Shown here: in pieces, positions 43,402-44,970 of the stretch | Layout: each line of letters starts with the position of its first letter | Numbering within the stretch: the stretch's first letter is position 1 | Assembly: GCA_003213515.1 (NCBI GenBank) | Contig: QCMV01000011.1 | Span: forward strand, 1-44,970 | Origin: Pelagibacteraceae bacterium AG-422-N09 | GTDB taxonomy: Bacteria > Pseudomonadota > Alphaproteobacteria > Pelagibacterales > AG-422-B15 | Reading direction: 5' to 3' | DNA length: 44,970 nt | The notes under the pieces: generated by a model | Seen by the model: only the letters and a program-made list of their open reading frames with translations | The model's database searches: none | Told to the model about the DNA's origin: nothing | Program-made: the position numbers and the translations under genes

Positions 43402-44970
43402 TATTTCTCTTACCTTCTTTGTCGTAGAATATTGTATCTGTCACAGTAGCTTCAATAATCTTGCCATTCATAAGTGGTACAACTACTTGTTCACCCATTT
43501 TACTAAAGCCATCTTTTAACATCGCTAGAGCGATTGGATAGCCTAAAGTAGGACTGTAATAACTAGATGTAACATGTCCTAACATTTTCATCGGTGGCTG
43601 TTTTAATGCCTTTTCAACAATATGTGATCCTTCTGGAAGGATAGTTTTTTTGTCATTAACTAAAAGTCCAACAAATTTTTTTCTATCATGTCTAACGGTA
43701 TCGGATCTCGTAAAGGATCTCTTTCCAAGAAAATCTTCTTTCTTTTTTGAAACGATCCAATCCATATTCATATCACTTGGTGTGACACTTCCATCTGTAT
43801 CTTGTCCAACGATTATAAAACCTTTCTCAGCTCGCAATACATGCATTGTCTCTGTACCATATGGAGTAATATTGTATTTTTTCCCATGTTCCATAAATTT
43901 TTCCCAAACATAACGTCCATAACGTGCAGGAACATTAACCTCATAGCTTAACTCTCCAGTAAAGCTAATTCTGAATATTCTTGCTTTAACTCCGCAAACT
44001 TCCCCTTCTCTAAATTTCATGAATGGAAAATTTTCTTTTGATAAATCAATATTTGTTAAATCTTTTAAAAATTCTCTTGAATTTGGTCCCGATATAGACA
44101 GCACAGACCACTGTTCAGTAACTGAGGTGCAAAACACTTTCATATCAAGCCATTCTGTTTGTAGAAATTCTTCTAACCAGGACATTACTCTCGCAGCGCC
44201 ACCAGTTGTCGTTGTCATGTGATAATGATTTTCTCCCAACCTACTTGTAACACCATCATCAAATATCATGCCATGCTCATTGCACATTAATCCGTATCTG
44301 CATGAGCCAATTTCAAGTTTTGACCAAGCGTTTGTATAAATCATATTAAGGAATTTGGCGGCATCAGGCCCTTGTAGATCAATCTTTCCAAGGGTTGACG
44401 CATCTAATATGCCCAAGCTATTTCTTACTGCTAAACATTCTCTTTTAACTGCTTGGTGAATATCCTCTTTATTTTGAGGAAAATAATATGGTCTTTTCCA
44501 TTGCCCAACATCCTCAAATACAGCTTTATTTTCAACATGCCATTCATGTATAGATGTTTTTCGTTCAGGGTCAAAAAGCTTGTCAACGCTTCTTCCGGCT
44601 ATAGCTCCAATCGTCTGAGGAGCATAAGGCGGTCTAAAGGTTGTATGACCTATTTCGTCGACAGGTTTATTATGAATATGAGACATTAAAGCCAATGCAT
44701 TAACATTGGATGTTTTTCCTTGGTCAGTGCCCATTCCAGTTGTTGTATATCTTTTTGTATGTTCTACACTTATGTAACCCTCTCTTTGTGCTAGAAAAAT
44801 ATCTGCAGCAGTTACATCGTTTTGAAAATCAATGAAATGTTTAGATCCTTTTGTAACTTTTTTCTTACCTAACATATATGGCTCAACATCAGAATGTGTG
44901 AACTCTATCTCTTCTTTTCCAGTCCAATTAACTTTTTCAACGCTATTGAAATTAAGTTCATTAGCTGCTG
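43394..44970 (-). CDS. soxA: Sarcosine oxidase alpha subunit, C-terminal part (5' end outside window)
   Basis: The frame stays open to the window edge, so this is the C-terminal ~525 residues of a protein of about 1000. The ATG at 44873-44875 is internal: the codons before it encode a continuous stretch ending HSDVEPY. DFQNDVTAADIFLAQREGYISVEHTKRYTTTGMGTDQGKTSN precedes the aminomethyltransferase-like (GcvT) domain with its tetrahydrofolate-binding region (LRAEKGFIIVGQDTDGSVTPSDMNMDW). The missing N-terminal half would carry NAD binding. The sox genes allow use of sarcosine and glycine-betaine breakdown products, a common trait of marine plankton bacteria. Confidence 0.94.
   Translation of the reverse strand, partial: AANELNFNSVEKVNWTGKEEIEFTHSDVEPYMLGKKKVTKGSKHFIDFQNDVTAADIFLAQREGYISVEHTKRYTTTGMGTDQGKTSNVNALALMSHIHNKPVDEIGHTTFRPPYAPQTIGAIAGRSVDKLFDPERKTSIHEWHVENKAVFEDVGQWKRPYYFPQNKEDIHQAVKRECLAVRNSLGILDASTLGKIDLQGPDAAKFLNMIYTNAWSKLEIGSCRYGLMCNEHGMIFDDGVTSRLGENHYHMTTTTGGAARVMSWLEEFLQTEWLDMKVFCTSVTEQWSVLSISGPNSREFLKDLTNIDLSKENFPFMKFREGEVCGVKARIFRISFTGELSYEVNVPARYGRYVWEKFMEHGKKYNITPYGTETMHVLRAEKGFIIVGQDTDGSVTPSDMNMDWIVSKKKEDFLGKRSFTRSDTVRHDRKKFVGLLVNDKKTILPEGSHIVEKALKQPPMKMLGHVTSSYYSPTLGYPIALAMLKDGFSKMGEQVVVPLMNGKIIEATVTDTIFYDKEGKRNNE

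Noticed and set aside
44873-44875. ATG taken as the start of a complete 493-residue aminomethyltransferase
   Set aside because: The frame is open upstream to the window edge and its sequence continues as SoxA, so the ATG is internal.
1-44970. CRISPR arrays, insertion sequences, prophage genes, tRNA or rRNA genes
   Set aside because: I saw no spaced repeat array, no transposase or integrase, no cloverleaf pattern in the short intergenic gaps and no rRNA-like sequence.

Overview
The window is a compact, AT-rich stretch of chromosome that looks like a streamlined marine alphaproteobacterium, of the SAR11/HIMB59 or a similar open-ocean lineage. The evidence is gene order and family type: dnaB-alr...cvpA, panB-yfgM-like-bamB-like-der, rlmE-guaB-TPR-guaA, recA-alaS facing icd, an alphaproteobacterial single-cysteine DksA, a eukaryote-type NADP isocitrate dehydrogenase, and a sarcosine oxidase operon. 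The lineage call is an inference; no rRNA or tRNA gene was seen. Intergenic spaces are tiny: no gene-free stretch exceeds 300 bases, and the longest is 232 bases between recA and dksA. Many genes overlap by 4-20 bases.

Layout. 1-5177 (+): the end of dnaB, then alr, an RND-superfamily exporter, cvpA and an SDR protein. 5170-8731 (-): panB, a YfgM-like membrane protein, a BamB-like lipoprotein and a shortened Der GTPase with only one G domain. 8789-11923 (-): a GNAT acetyltransferase, a photolyase, an unknown membrane protein and a cupin. 12038-18156 (-): a tight purine/RNA run of rlmE, guaB, a secreted TPR protein, guaA, a saccharopine-dehydrogenase-like protein and a double VOC protein. 18295-29262 (+): an efflux operon (TolC-like, PadR regulator, membrane fusion protein, two RND pumps) that continues without a gap into a LOG-family gene and icd. 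29243-33625 (-): alaS, recA and dksA. 33767-37665 (+): a MoxR-type AAA+ ATPase with a VWA partner, an EamA transporter and dusA. 37662-40499 (-): a redox group (quinone-oxidoreductase-like, pirin, glutathione peroxidase, nitroreductase). 40564-41454 (+): a PAP2 phosphatase. 41439-44970 (-): the downstream half of a sarcosine oxidase operon (soxA, cut by the window edge, and soxG) with a DUF983 protein and a metallo-beta-lactamase-fold hydrolase attached.

The most notable items are: two matching inverted repeats with centres 30 bp apart in front of the PadR-containing efflux operon, the second overlapping a plausible -10; a Der that has lost its first GTPase domain; an SDR protein whose active-site lysine is methionine, in a locus that appears to lack radA and purF at their usual alphaproteobacterial positions; a perfect GTTC-N7-GTTC alphaproteobacterial SOS-type box in front of recA; and icd placed so that its only visible upstream promoter is that of the efflux operon. 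None of this proves a new system. The efflux/PadR/LOG/icd unit and the minimal Der are the best candidates for follow-up.
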